Assembly: GCF_030936135.1 (NCBI RefSeq)
Contig: NC_082595.1
Coordinates: forward strand, 85,922,451 to 85,986,450
Direction of reading: 5' to 3'
Length of the DNA: 64,000 bases
Source: Gavia stellata
Taxonomy: Eukaryota > Chordata > Aves > Gaviiformes > Gaviidae
Shown: positions 12,798-27,700 of the stretch, piece after piece
How positions within the stretch are numbered: the first letter of the stretch is position 1
Layout of the letters: the number at the start of each line of letters is the position of its first letter
Made by a program: the position numbers and the translations under genes
The notes under the pieces: generated by a model
Databases searched by the model: none
What the model was told of the DNA's origin: nothing
The model's input: only the letters and a program-made list of their open reading frames with translations

Positions 12798-15700
12798 CTG
12801 AAAACAAAGAATGTGCGTGTATTTAACAATAAACGATACAGCTTTTGGTTTGAACTTTGGCTTAATTGAAATCAGTGGCAAAATTCCCCTCTTTTTATGA
12901 TGAACACAGTGGTATAAAATAATTCCCTTCACCGTTATTAATGTACTGTTCTTTCTTCCATCCCCTGTATTCTTTAAATCTGAGTTTTATTTATATGCTG
13001 ATATTCCTGTAACTGCAAACCTAAAGAGAAAGCCTCTGTTCCCATATATCCTTGACTTGCCTTTTGCATTTTTCTGCATGATTCCTCTTTGATCTGCCTC
13101 TGAATTTAATAATGAAATTTGACTCAATATCCCTCCCACTATATATAGCTCCTGCTACATCATGTTCTGTTACCTATCATCTGACAGTGTAATTCTTGAA
13201 ATCTGGCCATTTAATTTGGTCCAAGAAAATGTATCATTTAAAAAAAGGCCATGTTCATTTGACTAAGTGAATGCACATTTCTGTTTTCTTACCAAGCATT
13301 GGTGTACAGACAGTTTCTCATGCGGTGTGGGGGGGATGTTTACGGAATCCTATCAGCAAAATCGCGTTTGGTAAGAACACTAACTACAATAGCAGCATTC
13401 ACGGTTCAGTTTCTAAGCATGTTATAATGCTGAATATGCTCATTTCCTTTCTGCATTACCTCTGCCTGCTACAGGGCTAGGAAGGTAGCCTCGCAGAATT
13501 TTTGAATTCAGATTTCACCTTCCCCTGCCATGGGACAGGAAATGAAACCTCCTGAAGCCGGGGATCTCTGCATGAATGGTGGGCATTGTAGATAGGCATC
13601 GTATTTCACTCTTTCTTGCTGACACCCGCGATGTCAGTTCTTTCCATCACTGGGGCATGCTGGACTGGTTTTAAAGACAATCGCAGTGACAACCTCTTAA
13701 CTAAGTCAAAACATTTTATTTTCTGCTTTTCCAATTTCCTAGAACCAATGATTAATATCCCTGTCAAATTACCTGATCTTTAGGAGAGTCAACAGGACTA
13801 TTCCTAGGATGAGAACTATGCAGGAGGAATAGGCAATAATGTAGACTGTTTCACCTATAAGTAAAAAACAGAAAGCAGACCTGAAATATTTATGTCAGTA
13901 ATAGGAATCAGATTTGAGATCTGAATTGGAATGCATACATATGCAAGCTAAATTAGCAATCAATCCTGACATCAGTAATTAAAAGAAGGAAAAAGACCTA
14001 GATGTGTAGGTACTTAGATGTGTAGGCCAATGGTAGGAATAACTTTTCCTTCACCAGTTGGTGCAAAATCATTTTCAGACTCCTTTTAGTAAATACCAGC
14101 TCCAATAACACTGCATATGTGTAGCACTCACTACCTTTTATTCTATTCCACTCCAGGGGAACTGCAACAGCTTGTTACTCTGATTTGTGTTTTGGAGTAT
14201 TTTCCCCGTTGATTTTAAGGTGTTAATTTTATTCTGTGTATCAGAGGAGACCTGGCTCTTACTTGCTAGACCTCTTTTCCTTTTTCGCATATTACCATAA
14301 TTGCAGTGTGCAGAAATACTTGATCTAGAATCAAATTAATGTAAAATGGGATCTAACACTGCTTCTGGGCCCCATTCCCATGGAGTTTCCTCTTTCTCCT
14401 AGGCTTCTCACCAAGAAGTCACTTAGGCGGCTTATGTGCTAAAAAGTCCAACTCGAAAAACGGGGAGTTGTTTCAATTTTTGTTTTCCAAATGAGGAGAA
14501 ACTTATTTTTCTTGACAGAATGAATCCATCAGTTTTGATCAAATATTCTGAAGGAAAAGTTTCAGCTGAGAAGGTAACGTAAGCCCTGAACCTGGGATGG
14601 AGAGGTTAGATGACTTGACAAAAGGACTCACAACCAGAGCCGCAAGCATAAAACATGAGACCTTTCTGTTACTTTCCTGTTGCACTGATTCTGACATGTT
14701 TATACAATTAAATAAGTTTTGTTTATACAGGAACTCAAATGCAGAGTGGCAAAATATGGCCTTAGCTTTTCCCAAAGTGCTCCACCTTACGTAGCCAGTG
14801 AAATATTCACTGAAGAAGAGATGGAGTCCCAGTCCCATCACCAGGCCACTTACCTGGGCCGTGAGAAGCCCAAATTCTTGTCTCTGAATCAGTTATCAGT
14901 TATTATTTATTGTGTGTGTTTGTACATATGGACACACAGACCCTAAATGAGACATTTCTGTATACACTACATATATGCAACAAACGTAGTGTATAGTGTA
15001 ATACAAACACAAGCGGTATGGATACTGGAGCAGCTCCAGTAAGAGAGGGTGAATATATCTTCCTCAAGGCAAGCAGTGGGCAAGAGCTGAGCAGGGAATT
15101 GGACCCGCCTGATTTTTATTATTATCACTTGCTCTCAGAAAGCTATCCAAAAGTCAAGTTTTCCAATAAAAGAAAAATGAAAGCAATGATTGAACCATCA
15201 CCAGTTGCACAGATTTAACATACCCCTTAATGCAGCAAGCTACTGAAAAATATTTAGTGTAGTGAATTTTTGAAGGAATAAGGGTGAGGTCTTAGTCTCA
15301 GTGCGGGACTGATAATATCGTACATTAAAAAATAGATCAGCAGTTGGCCCTCCTCTCAAGTTGCAACATTTCTTTAAGATGATAAGTTTTAGGAAAATAA
15401 CAATTTTTAGGCTTTTTTTGCAGTTTCTGAATCTTAATTGTAAACTCAGTCATTTTCTTGAAACTTGCCACAACTTCGGGAGCAACTGTAGGGGCAAAAT
15501 TTTTCTGTTTTTTTGAAGTGGAAAGTGAGGTTCACACATATTTAAGGCAAATGCATGTTTTGTTAAGTACCTCGCTTACCACAAGACTAGGAAAATTATT
15601 AGGAGTGACAGTCATGGATGGTTAAGAACAGGCTAATATCATTTCACCAAAATATTATAATATTTTTCTTCAAAAAGTTGGAAAAGAAATTTCATTTTGA

Positions 15701-18700
15701 TGAAACACTCTGAAATGATCAAATGAAACCAAAATGTTCTATTTTTTGTCAAAATCTTATAAAATGCTATGGTTTTGGTGAAGTAATTGCTGACAAAAGA
15801 GATGTTGATTATAACATTTTCAGTTCTATGGGGAACACAAGAAAGATATTAATGATGAGGTCGTGCTAAAAGCCATACGTTTTCTGCTGCCTTCTGAGAA
15901 ATGAGGGAATTTGTAATGCTAGGAGAGTTTACAATTTTGTGGCTGAAGAGCTATTTCTTCATTTTGTATGTTCTTTCTGGTTTAACTACTTGAATGTCCT
16001 TATTCATCTTCCCTTAAAAATGTTGTTGGGGTCTGTGTTTCTCGATAGGCGCTCTGCTCTTCTTTAAAAATCCAAAGAAATTTTTTATATAAATTTTCAC
16101 TATTAATCTATGCAAAATCAGTTCTTGAAATGTGAACTAGTGCTAGGGAAGTTAAGAAATACAGATATGAAATTTTGACTTTGTTCATCCTAAATCTTGT
16201 CCATGAAAACTACCAGAATCCACGTTTAAATTCCTGTATGACATAACAGACTATATTATCCCATTTTGATCTGTGTATACATGATATTGATTGTTTGAAC
16301 ATGAACTAAATAACAACAAGTTAAGGCTTAAAAACCAATGTCCTAAACAAACAATAAAAACACTGACAGTAATTAGGCACATTTGTAGTTATGGATCAAT
16401 AAACACCTTAGGTCTCATGCTGTGTGCCCATTCACAGTTCACTGTAGAGCAGGCAGATCCATCACAAGCATTAAAAACATGATTAAAAGTTAGAATAATT
16501 TCCTATTCTTAGCAGAACGGTAAAAAATGTAGTGTACATAACATGCTTATGTCATTACTCTTCTAAGAAACACCTGTCCCTGTTCCAGCACTTCTCTTCA
16601 ACTGACTGAAGTACAGAAGAGCAAACCTGGTTTGGGTTCTCTGACTAGATGGAGAAAGGGATACAAATATCTGCATGTACCATGGAGAAAGAAAGGCACA
16701 CGCAGCGTCTAAAGACTTATAATAGGAGGTGGCTAAAATATGAGATGTTTCCAGCTCGATCCTGCAGAGTGAATCGACACAAGTGGAGACCATTCATTTC
16801 CATTGCAAGAGGAAGGGCTGCGAGACGCTGGGAGGGCTGCTGTGTCCCGTGGGGGTGACCTGTAGTCATGAGAAGCTTATGGACCTTTGCACCTGGGGGC
16901 AGGTCTATAGCAGGGCCACTGTGGCTGCGTGATGCATGTCTTGCCCTTCCTAGGATGGACCGCAAACCGCAGGGACACAACAATTGAGGCTGCAGGTGGA
17001 GATATATATAGACACATGGACATTTCCAGTGATGAAGTTCAGTAGAGGATAGCTGTGGGCTCAGCAGCTGGAGCAATTAGTGGGATTACACTCTTGTGTA
17101 AATCTACCTGCTTATGTATACCTAGTGAAATGGCTGTGAATATTCATTGGACAGATTAATTCCGGCTGGTGCTTAGAGGTTTCTTGGCTACCCGCAGCTT
17201 GTCACAGGCTTTTTTCTACATTTATAAAACAATCAGATTGACAATGTTTCATACCTCACAAATTAAAGTCACTGGAGCTGAACTAATCTCAGTTCCCACA
17301 GCAGCTGGTATAATTATAGATAAACCCTGCCAATTACTTGTTTATCTAGATTTTCAGCACGACAAAACTCCTCAGTAGGAAATATATGATAACGCTACAA
17401 TTTAAGACTAAATGAGATTAATTTCAACAGTTTTGGGTCAAGCCCAATTTTATTGTATCTCACAGAACAGGATAAGAGTTCTGTGTTTCTAGCTTTCTCT
17501 TCCAGCCAAAAAATACTCTAGCTCCAAAGCTCTATGCTGATGAAAGTAAATGCTTATCTTCACACATGAATCATTTTTCAAATTGAAGTGTGGGAAGCAA
17601 TCTTTTAAATTATGTGGATCTGTAAAATCATAAAAGATAATTTGCGTAAGATAAAGTAAAAACCAGGCTGAAAGTGCATAACTAGGTAGGCCATAACAAC
17701 ATTTTTTAACTTTTGAGAATTTTTGTTTGATTTATCACTTTTTGATGTTGTTTCAAAAATGACATAAAATTCTGGCCCCATCTAAGCTTACACAAAAGTC
17801 TCATTAACTTTTATATGTTTAGGACTCTGCCCACATCACATCTTGTTAACAGGGTTGTATCAGCCCACAGGCGACTGGGTTGGCCTGTACCCTCCTGGGT
17901 ATGTGAATGAGTGTAAATCCAACCAAGATTTTTAAACAATCATCTTGTTATCACACCAAAAGCTGGAATAATATTGTTCCAACTGAACAGGGTTATGTTT
18001 ATTTGCAAATATATATCAATATAAGTATATATGTTCAGATTTATTATTTATTATGAAAGACTCCTTTTATTAAAACCAATCTTATCCAATGACATGATTT
18101 GCAATACCACTGAATAGAATGGAGAAATCTTACTTTTTTTTTGAACAGTAAGTGTTTTTTTAATTATAAAATTAAGAAACAGTTGAAGAAATACTGAGTT
18201 TCTTCTGAGCATGTTCATCTGTAGACAGTCATTAGTTTGAATTGGTGAAAGACATCCTTGTATCTTTCAATGACAAGCTAAGTAAAGGATTCTCCTGAGA
18301 TTTTGATATAGGGACAAGACATCAAAAAATTTTATCTCCTGCTTTCTAAGCAGAAAATAGCCAAAAAGCAAGTATCTTCAAATATCTTTACACACACAAA
18401 AGGCCATATTTGACAACTTAACCGTTTTGCCTCTGCACCCTGGGATTCTTCTTGGGATTCGATTTCAGTAAAAATAAATATTTTGTAAAGATGATAACTC
18501 CCTTTGCAGCCTGAGTAATGCACATTTACTAGCATATGAATCTAGGATACTGGGTTAGATTTTTGGCAGTGGGATTTATGAAACCATTTGCAATATGGTT
18601 TTTATCATCAGGTAGATATCCTGAATCAGATCCTTCTCCTTGACCTGGCTTCCTATGAGACATTTATAGCTTAGAGAGTTCCCAGCTAGTGTACATGACA

Positions 18701-21700
18701 GCTCCAATAGAAGGAATAGTTTATTGTATGGTTTAGGCTGGTCAGCATTCTTTTTATTTTTCTAAGGCTATCCAAAATTCTGCTAAGAATTCAAGGACAG
18801 GTTTTTGGAAAATATTCAGACTTCAGTGGGAACAGAATTAACTGGGTGCAGGCTGCATTTTGCAAACATTTATCTGAATCTCTGAGGGAAAGGTCTGCAG
18901 CTAGCACTAGTCACAGGGGTGAGATATCTCACATTTTACTTTTTCTCACTTAGAGCAGGATTTCTTGCATTATAACTTGCATTATTTAACCACTAGAGTC
19001 TCGTTCCAGCTAGAGATTCAGGCTCCCCCTGTAGCTGACAAAGAGAAGTCAACACTTCCAGGACACAGCAAAGACAGTCTGAAAAGGTGGGATTAATCTT
19101 CCTCTGAGGGTCCCTGACTTTCTTCTCTGGCTACACAGAGCACTTAGCTGACATGCATGATTCTTAGGCAAGTAATTTTAATGCTAAAATTACAGCTGAA
19201 TGCTTGATTATTCACATACAGGTCTCAGGAATCCCATTCCCATGAATCTATTTTTATACTTCCCAGGTTGTCCACTTCAGCAATAGTTGAAGGATGGAGA
19301 TGATAGAAACCCCTTCATTTTGTACTGCATGCAGAGCTTGAATTATTTTTTCACTGTTAAAGGTGTTCGGTATGAACAGTTCTGGGAACTAATTCATAGT
19401 AATGTCTGCCCCACGCAAGGTAGAACAGGTCATTCTCACTAGAGTCAATATTTGTGCATTAAGCCCTTTAGTGTTTTCACTCTGTAACTGGGTCCTTCCA
19501 AAGGAAATATAAAATTAATATTATTTGTATATTAAAATTTGTATATTAATTCAATATCCTTTAACTTTATGTCACTTAATTGCTTACTGTAAATGCATGG
19601 AAATAAAACCAGATGCAGCTCTTCAGCCCAATGGATATCATGATCTGCAATTGCGTGCCCTTCTGTTGCATGAGAAGGTAAAGTCTGATGGAGTGCAACA
19701 CAAGCCCCTTCTCAGACCACTTACTGTGGCTTCCTAATTTCATTGTTGTAACTACTATGGCACAAAAAGTCAAGAGAGATGGGAGAGAAGTAGGTGTGAC
19801 ATCAAAGCTAATAATTTGTATTACACATTATGACTACTGTTCTCTAATGACTGTACGGAGAGTCAGGCTCTGGCGGGCTTAATAGCTTAATTTTCCCCAA
19901 TTATAATATAGTGATTGTGAGACATCTATTTCAAAACCACTTACCAGAGAAATTGGTTCAGTCTCATTATCTTTATTTTGTGGTTATATAAGCTAAGCCA
20001 AACGGGTAGAGAGATTTTTCCACATTATGTTGAATGGGGGAGCAACAGGTAGAGTTCACTTGCCTGAACCCACCCAAGGGACCCAACCTTTAGTCTTCCC
20101 TGTCATACACGGGGGAATCACAGAATCACAGAATGATAGGGGTTGGAAGGGACCTCTGGAGATCATCTAGTCCAACCCCTGCCACCACAGCAGGTTGACC
20201 TAGAGCAGATTGCACAGGAATGCATCCAGGTGAGTTTTGAATATCTCCAGAGAAGGAGGATCCACAACCTCTCTGGGCAGCTTGTTCCAGTGCTCTGCCA
20301 CCCTCAAAGGAAAGAAGTTCCTTCCCATGTTTAGATGGAACTTCCTATGATCAAGTTTGTGCCCATTACCTCTTGTCCTGTCACTGGGCACCACTGAAAA
20401 AAGACCCCATCCTCCTGGCACCCACCCCTTAAGTATTTATAAGCATTGATAAGATCCCCCCTCAGTCTTCTCTTCTCCAGACTAAAAAGACCCAAGTCCC
20501 TCAGCCTTTCCTCATAAGAAAGATGTTCCAGTCCCATAATCATCTTCGTAGCCCTTTGCTGTACCCTCTCCAGCAGCTCCCTGTCCTTCTTGAACCGGGG
20601 AGCCCAGAACTGGACACAGTACTCCAGATGCGGCCTCACCAGGGCAGAGTAGAGGGGGAGGACAACCTCCCTCGACCTGCTTGCCACACTCTCCTTGATG
20701 CACCCCAGGATGCCATTGGCCTTCTTGGCCACAAGGGCACATTGGTGGCTCATGGTCACCCTGTTGGCCACCAGGACTCCCAGGTCCCTTTCCACAGAGC
20801 TGCTCTCCAGCAGGTCAGCCCCTAACCTGTACTGATGCATGGGGTTATTCCTCCCCAGATGCAGTACCCTACACTTGCCTTTGTTGAATTTCATGAGGTT
20901 CCTCTCTGCCCAACTCTCCAGCCTGCCCAGGTCACACTGAATGGCAGCGCAGCCTTCCGGTGTGTCCGCCACTCCTCCCAGTTTTGTGTCATCAGCAAAC
21001 TTGCTGAGGGTACACTCTATCCCTTCATTTTTCAAGAGAAATTTCAAGAGTACTTCTATTAAAATCATGGAGTGGTTTGCCCAAACTCACCATTAATTGA
21101 AGAATGGAGTTGTGCTCTGGAAATCTTTTCTCCTGGCATTTCTGTATTTACCCAGTGAAAACCTTTCTTCTTAATGGAAATTTGACCTGAATATTGGAAA
21201 GAAAATATCCATTCAAAATATTATTTTAAAATAATAAGTGAATATTGCTGTTTGGTGTTTTCATAGAATCATAGAATGATTTATATTGGAAAAGACCTTT
21301 AAGATCATCAAGTCCAACCATTAACCTAACACTGCCAAGTCCACCACTAAACCATGTCCCTAAGTGTCTCATCCACACATCTTTTAAATACCTCCAGGGA
21401 TGGTGACTCAACCACCTCCCTGGGCAGCCTATTCCAGCTTTGATAAGAGTCACAGAATTTATAAAGGCAGCTATTAAAAAATATTGTTTACTGATACTCG
21501 ATGAACAAAGTGAATGAATGAGAGTCCTTCCTTTGACATGTCAGTTAAACTTCCCCTGTAGTTTGTCTTATGGGGGAGAAGTATGCTTTAAAAATATTCT
21601 CTGCCTCAAAACAGCTTAAATTCTCTTTTCACATAAACTGTTTTAGGAATAGGCCCACCAAAAGAATTGGGCCCACCAAACCAATATAGAGTGATGAAAA

Positions 21701-24700
21701 ATGGGTAGTAGTTTGAAGTCACTTCCAAAAGGCAGAGGTTATTCTCCAAATGAATTGCTAGACATCAATCCAGTCTTTCACAAAGGCCTGTCTCCTTAGT
21801 GGGCATAATTTCATCGATGTATCTGAAAAGATGTATCTTCTGTTGAAATGAAAAATAGAAGGTTTAGCTAAGTAGAATAGTTTACAGAGCAAGAGGCTAA
21901 ACCATATAAGACTACGCATGGTCATTCACATGAACTTTAAGCTGAGAAATTTGTATTCCCTAAATGAATGAAAACAAAGGCTTATGTCTGCAGCCTGGAA
22001 CATTGTCTAAATAACAATGGACTAAATCTCCTTGTAATGTATTTTTTCTGTGAGATGCAAAAGTACAACTCAGAGTTAAAATATTTTGGAAACTTAACTT
22101 TTTACTTTCTGTCACTGGCATTTTTGCTCATTCCTGTTGTGACACTGATGCTACATTGGCACTGATCCACTCTGTGTTTCTGGCTCATATAGCAGCCAGT
22201 TACTCACAGTTTTTGCCTTTTACTGAGTCTGCAGCAAGCTTTAATCCTGTAAGGACAGCGCCAAGAGCAAACACTTGTAGCACAGCAGTGCCATGCAAGA
22301 GCAGGAAGATGGGATGGTGTAAACACCACTTGCGGATCTGTTCACATCAGTTCTAGAGGCAAAGATCCTTTTTGCTAGCCCTGGGCATTTGCCTATTGAG
22401 AAAGACTTCAATGTTAAAAATCATCATCACTGTAAGAGTGAAAGTTATCCAAAGTTCACACCCAGGCCAGATGAATGAGTTTGCAGAAGGGGTTGGATGA
22501 GGTCTGCAACAGAGCACTCGCTCCATGTCTCTGAACTGCCATGCAGTTAACGGCATTTAACACTGTGGCTTACAATCAAACCCGTAATCATCTCTCTCTT
22601 CAGTTTAGCTGCATTACAACTAGACATCTAGAAAAAACAAAAGCAAGATTCATCAGATGCTGCAAATGTTCTGTAGCATAGGTGCCAATCCTTTACTCAG
22701 CCAAAGGCCCTGGATCCCCAAACTGGTTTCGTTTACCTAGCAGGAATTTGTTGCACCACAGGAGCAAGCAAGCTTCTGTTTTTCAATCCCAATTAGGTTA
22801 GGGGAGTTTCCATCACACAAAGAAACCATTTTATCCTGAGACTGCTTCAGGGAATGGCAAAAGCTCATGAGCAATTATTTGATTATTATGACATGAGGGT
22901 TATCTTTTTGCTTTGTAGGTAAAGAATAGCTAACATAATGTTGTGATTACTCATTTGGATCGTTAAATGCAGCCATAAAGCAAGCAAACAAATAAATAAC
23001 ATTCATCAGCAAAATCACTGCCAATAGTCTCAAATCTAAGTGTGTTATGATATCACTTTTCCAGGGGAGTTGTTATACAATTTTTAATCTTTTCTCAGAG
23101 TCTGAATTTTAGTAGTGATCAACTAAGATTAAGGGCAGTGTTTCAGCAACTTAATTTTAATTTCTGGGTAGACTTTGAGTGACAAGAAAAAAAATTACAC
23201 GCTTATCAGTGGTAAAATTTTGGCCGCTAAAACTGAAAAATTAGCTAATTCATTCCATGAAATGCATGCATGCAATTAATACATGTGTTTAAAAGACAGT
23301 CCATCAGATGGAACTATGAAATAGTCATTGCTTTTCATTGAAATCTTTAGATATAGTTACCTCTCCCAAGGTAGGCTGAGAATATACATAATTACATATA
23401 GAAGACGACTGGCATAGGGTATGATGCACTAGCAAATAGTATATCCTAGGAGGATTTATATAGCAAAATAGCCGGTGTCATAGATCAGAGATTTGAGGAG
23501 AAGAGGATACTTTGGTATTTAATCTGGTCCATGGATGCCTGGATGTAGCTGGAGCATTGGAGAGGCAGCAGATGAACCTTCAGGTTCAGTTTTAGGCTGC
23601 AGGAGTCCAGGAAACACCCTGTGATGTGGAACCATCCTGTGATGTGACCCACAGCACAATAAGTGGGGACAAACAGGGGATTTGCTTTGAAGGCATACTC
23701 CTGACTCAGACTAAAACATTAATATTTGCTCCCATATGGCCATTCACTGCACTAACAATTCTCTCTTAAACAGAGACTTGGCAAGGTCTTTTATATTTAA
23801 CAAAAATAAGTAGCTGATTTACCACATGAAAGGCTTTACTGGTTCTGAGAAAGTACATATATTTCATCTGAGTTAACCTCAGTGTTAACCCCTGAAGCCT
23901 CCATTCACAGCAGCTTTTTCTTTGAGAGGTCCTATTTAAATCATTGAAGTTATTTTTTGTGGAATGAAGTCTGTGGCTAAATGTGTGTGAGCTATACTAA
24001 TATTTAGACTCCAAGAAGAAAAGAAAGAAAAAACAACATAATATGTCATATTATTTGTAAAAACTGTGTACTGAAGTACAATGTTAAGCCAATAACAGGA
24101 AGACTTTAGACTTTTCTAATCTGTGTAATAGTATAGATCCCAGAAGTTATTCTTTTATTGTTATTCAAGCAAATTCACGTAATGAGACATGTAGTCAATT
24201 TTATTGATTTAACACTAATATAAAATATTTCCCAAAACCAAAGGAAAAAACTGTACATGCAATTTGTATTTTGATTTGGATTAAAAAAACCACAGATATA
24301 ACTCTTGTTGAAATCAGTGGTAGCAAAGATATAGTGAAGATTTGGTTTAAGTCAGCATTTTAATACTCTTTAAAACTAAGTTTTATGTGTTACTCACGTA
24401 ACTCACTGAAGCAGGATTTGCTGTGAAGCATGTGATGGAAGAGCTTGCACAAAGACTGCTCTGCAGGAGGTAAATTCTGGCAGGTGCACTCCATGCGCAG
24501 CATCGTGCCCCAGTTACTAATGTAGGCTGCTTCGCAATCAGCATTTGCAGAACAGGGCATGTCACCCTTGATTAAAGTTTCAAGACAAGCTTCATCATCG
24601 TAGCATTTTTTTGTCACGTGTCTCCAACACTTTGACCGAAAAGTTGTGTATTTTTTCCTGGTGGAAAAAAAAGAAGTATACAAAGACAGTTTAAAAACTC

Positions 24701-27700
24701 TGTGATTTCACAAAAAGACATTTAAGGATCATCATGAAAAGAGAGTGTATTCCCAAGGTACCACTTAAGCCTTAAAAGTCACAATATTCTGTGATAGCTG
24801 GCCTAAATTCTGCTCTGTTTTGCACCAAATTGGTTTGAGGAAAAACTCGGTTTTACTGAAAAAGTTTTTGAGAAAAAGCAACTGCACTTCTAATCAGCAC
24901 ATATGGAGATTTTCCCAGGGTCCAGCAAAAATCACTGTGAATACCAACAGTTTCAGATCCTCAGAGAAGAAATGCGGGTAGAAGAATTAGAGCAGTCATC
25001 ACAACGAAACTACACCAGGTGCTGTTCTAGTGGATCAGTTTGATGGGCAGTGTGAAGGAAGAATGACTGTTCAACTTATTTTACGTAAAACAATCTACAT
25101 CCAATGCCAACCCTTCCTCCCCCTGAATGCTAACAAAATACAAAATGTCCAAGGCTCAGGAAAAATTAGAAGCAATTCAGTTGACCTTAAAGATTAATTG
25201 GTAGCGGAGATAAGTTATAAGAGGAATTAACTTGTTTCCCAGCCTAATAATCTAAAATTATTTCAGTTTATTTGCTCTTAGGATAGAATAAAATTGGCCT
25301 TTAATGCATTATGCATGACAATAGAAAATATCTATTAAAAGTTAGCTAAGAAATCTATAGCTATTAATTAGAAACCAATTTACCACTTACATTAAACATT
25401 AGGAGACGATAAAGGTAAACTGTTGTATATTGTACATTAATATATGAAAACATTTTTTCCTTAATCATAAAATTAGATTATTAATTTACTGTTGATATTG
25501 TGTAGCTGTTACAAGAAAGTCACAAGGAAAAGCGTGGACTGTTACAATACCGGCTGGGACATTACTGTCAAGCAAAGGTTTCAAAGCAGATGCCACCTCT
25601 GTGCTAATGGAATTATTTTTATTCACCTCCTGGTTTATAGATATGGCTAGCCATAATTCACAGACTAATTTTGCTAATTACGTCCGCTTATTGTCAGTGC
25701 CAGGAAGTGTTAATGTTCCCAAAATAACGGGTAATTCAGCAAGTCTCCATTATGATATTACATGTGTACACATGTACATGCACATGCACATGCACAGGCA
25801 TACATTTGTAGCCCAGTTCTTGACATAAAAAGGGGCAATTCCCCCTGACATCAATCTGAATAGCCTGCACAAAACTGAAAGCGTCTCTTGGCCTCCTGGT
25901 TTGTTGACTGACGGTTAATTTGAGCACAGGTCTAATCTACAAGGGAACTGGTGACTATGCTGAAAACCGAAGTGGGCCAATTGACTATCCACAAATGGTG
26001 GCAATTAAGTAGAACTACAAATATGGGCTAATCATGTTGCGTGTTTTCTAAAAATAAAATAAAATCTGAAAACTGCATTATTCTTCATGAGTTTGGTGGT
26101 CTGTGTATGTTTCAAGGCAGCGTTTTTCAAGTATCAGTATGCTTGAGGCAAAAAGAATAAGATGAAAGTTTTCTGAACGGGCCAAGCTGGTTGTATGGCT
26201 GTTGGGTACAAAGGGTCAGACTGTGCAGTGGAAGAGGTAATTACTTTAACCAAACAAACTTCGTCCGGTCTGCTGCACAATATGTGCAAACTGCTACAGG
26301 GCAAAGGTGCAGACTGGCAGGCGTTATCTGAAGAACATGGTAATGAAAATACTCAGCGGCATAGTTTGTCTAGCAGAAATAGTGTTAAGAGTCATGAAAG
26401 AAGCAGCAAGAAAGCCCACACTAAATTCTAGACCTTTCTGAAAGTGAACCTTTTCTGTTTACTTGTGGAATTACCACAGCTGATACAGACATTTGCGAAG
26501 ATGTCAAACACAAGTGATAAATATACAATAGATACAGTGCAGAATTTTTTTTTGCAATAGATGAGATATATGGCATATATATAAAATTATTTGATCAAAT
26601 CCTTATTCACAGGTACATTACTAGGCAAAAATCATTCTTCTACTTACCTGCACAGTTCATTCTTTTCACACATGTGGATTACATTCAGACATGATGGGGA
26701 TGGAACTGCAGTAACTGCACAGGGTTTGCCATGGAGAAGTTCTTTGGCTCTGTGGCAGGATTCATCAGGCTGGATACAATCACAAAATGTCATCATTTGG
26801 GCAACTTCAAAAGGCATGTTTCGATAGAAGAACCTTATGGCTGCTTGACATTCTTCCATGTTGCACTTCCTATTTATTGAGCAAACCTTAAGGTACAGGG
26901 ACAACTGTTTGTTACATACTTCATCTTCAACACACTCTTTGTTCACATCCAAACAGGTCCTGTTTGCTGTGTATGCTAAAAAGAATAATAGTTTTTAAAA
27001 TGAAATCACAAGTAACCTTTCTCAAGTGATGATTGGTAGTCATCCTGCCTGCAACATCACCATTAAAAACAAGTTTGACTCCCCAAAACTCTGATCCAGC
27101 TCTTTGAGCATTGCCTCTTTTAAGCCCATTGTGTGATCTTCATACTTCTACTGCTTGGCCCTCATAAGCAACCCTCCTGCAAGCTTCTGCCCCTGCCAGA
27201 TAAAGAAGGGAGAAGAAAGTGAAAGCTGGCAAGATGGAAGTTTCTTCATGGTATGTAACAGTTTCTGGAAGCTAGTGGCTAGTGGATACCTGAAACTGCT
27301 GAAATCTCCAGCATGCAGTCTTATGCTAGGATACGTGATAAGTAACGGAGAAGAGAATATAAATGGCATTTCTGAGCTTTTAAAGCTAGTTTAGGTATTT
27401 CTAGCCTATGCTATAAACCTTACAAAAAGATCTAGACAGTTCTGACCATAAGATGTTTATGGGATAAGATTTGACTCTGTAAATTTAACAGGATCAGGAT
27501 TGTTACCTGACATTTTTGGATTCTTATCTACCCAGTAGCTTAACTGAAAATATGTTGGATCTATTGACTCCATGCTCTTCAGTAATTTGAATGAAAAGTA
27601 TTCCTTTTAATCTCAAGATAGATTGTACACTATTTGAAAACAGAGCTAAAACCAGTTATAAGGATTCATAAGTAAATTCAGACTTACCTTGTTTGGAGAG

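Larger units (their letters stand above)
13855..21090 (-). other. GFRAL: GFRAL intron 8
   Basis: About 7.2 kb. It holds two weak MIR-like relics (14590-14650, 15045-15110), AT-rich unique sequence, and a long CR1 copy at its 5' end (about 20115-21057) that starts within about 40 bp of the exon 8 donor. A strong-looking donor motif near 14854 has no acceptable exon in front of it. Confidence 0.75.

Noticed and set aside
14855-14884. Possible 30-nt GFRAL exon before a strong CAG|GTAAGT donor (minus strand)
   Set aside because: The phases would fit, but the acceptor has no pyrimidine tract, the encoded residues do not resemble the stalk, and the exon at 21091-21186 fills this place with a gap-free match to human.
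22737-22778. Possible minus-strand exon between ACAG and GTAAAC in GFRAL intron 7
   Set aside because: The phases fit by chance, but the translation is hydrophobic with two cysteines and has no counterpart in the stalk; the donor is weak.
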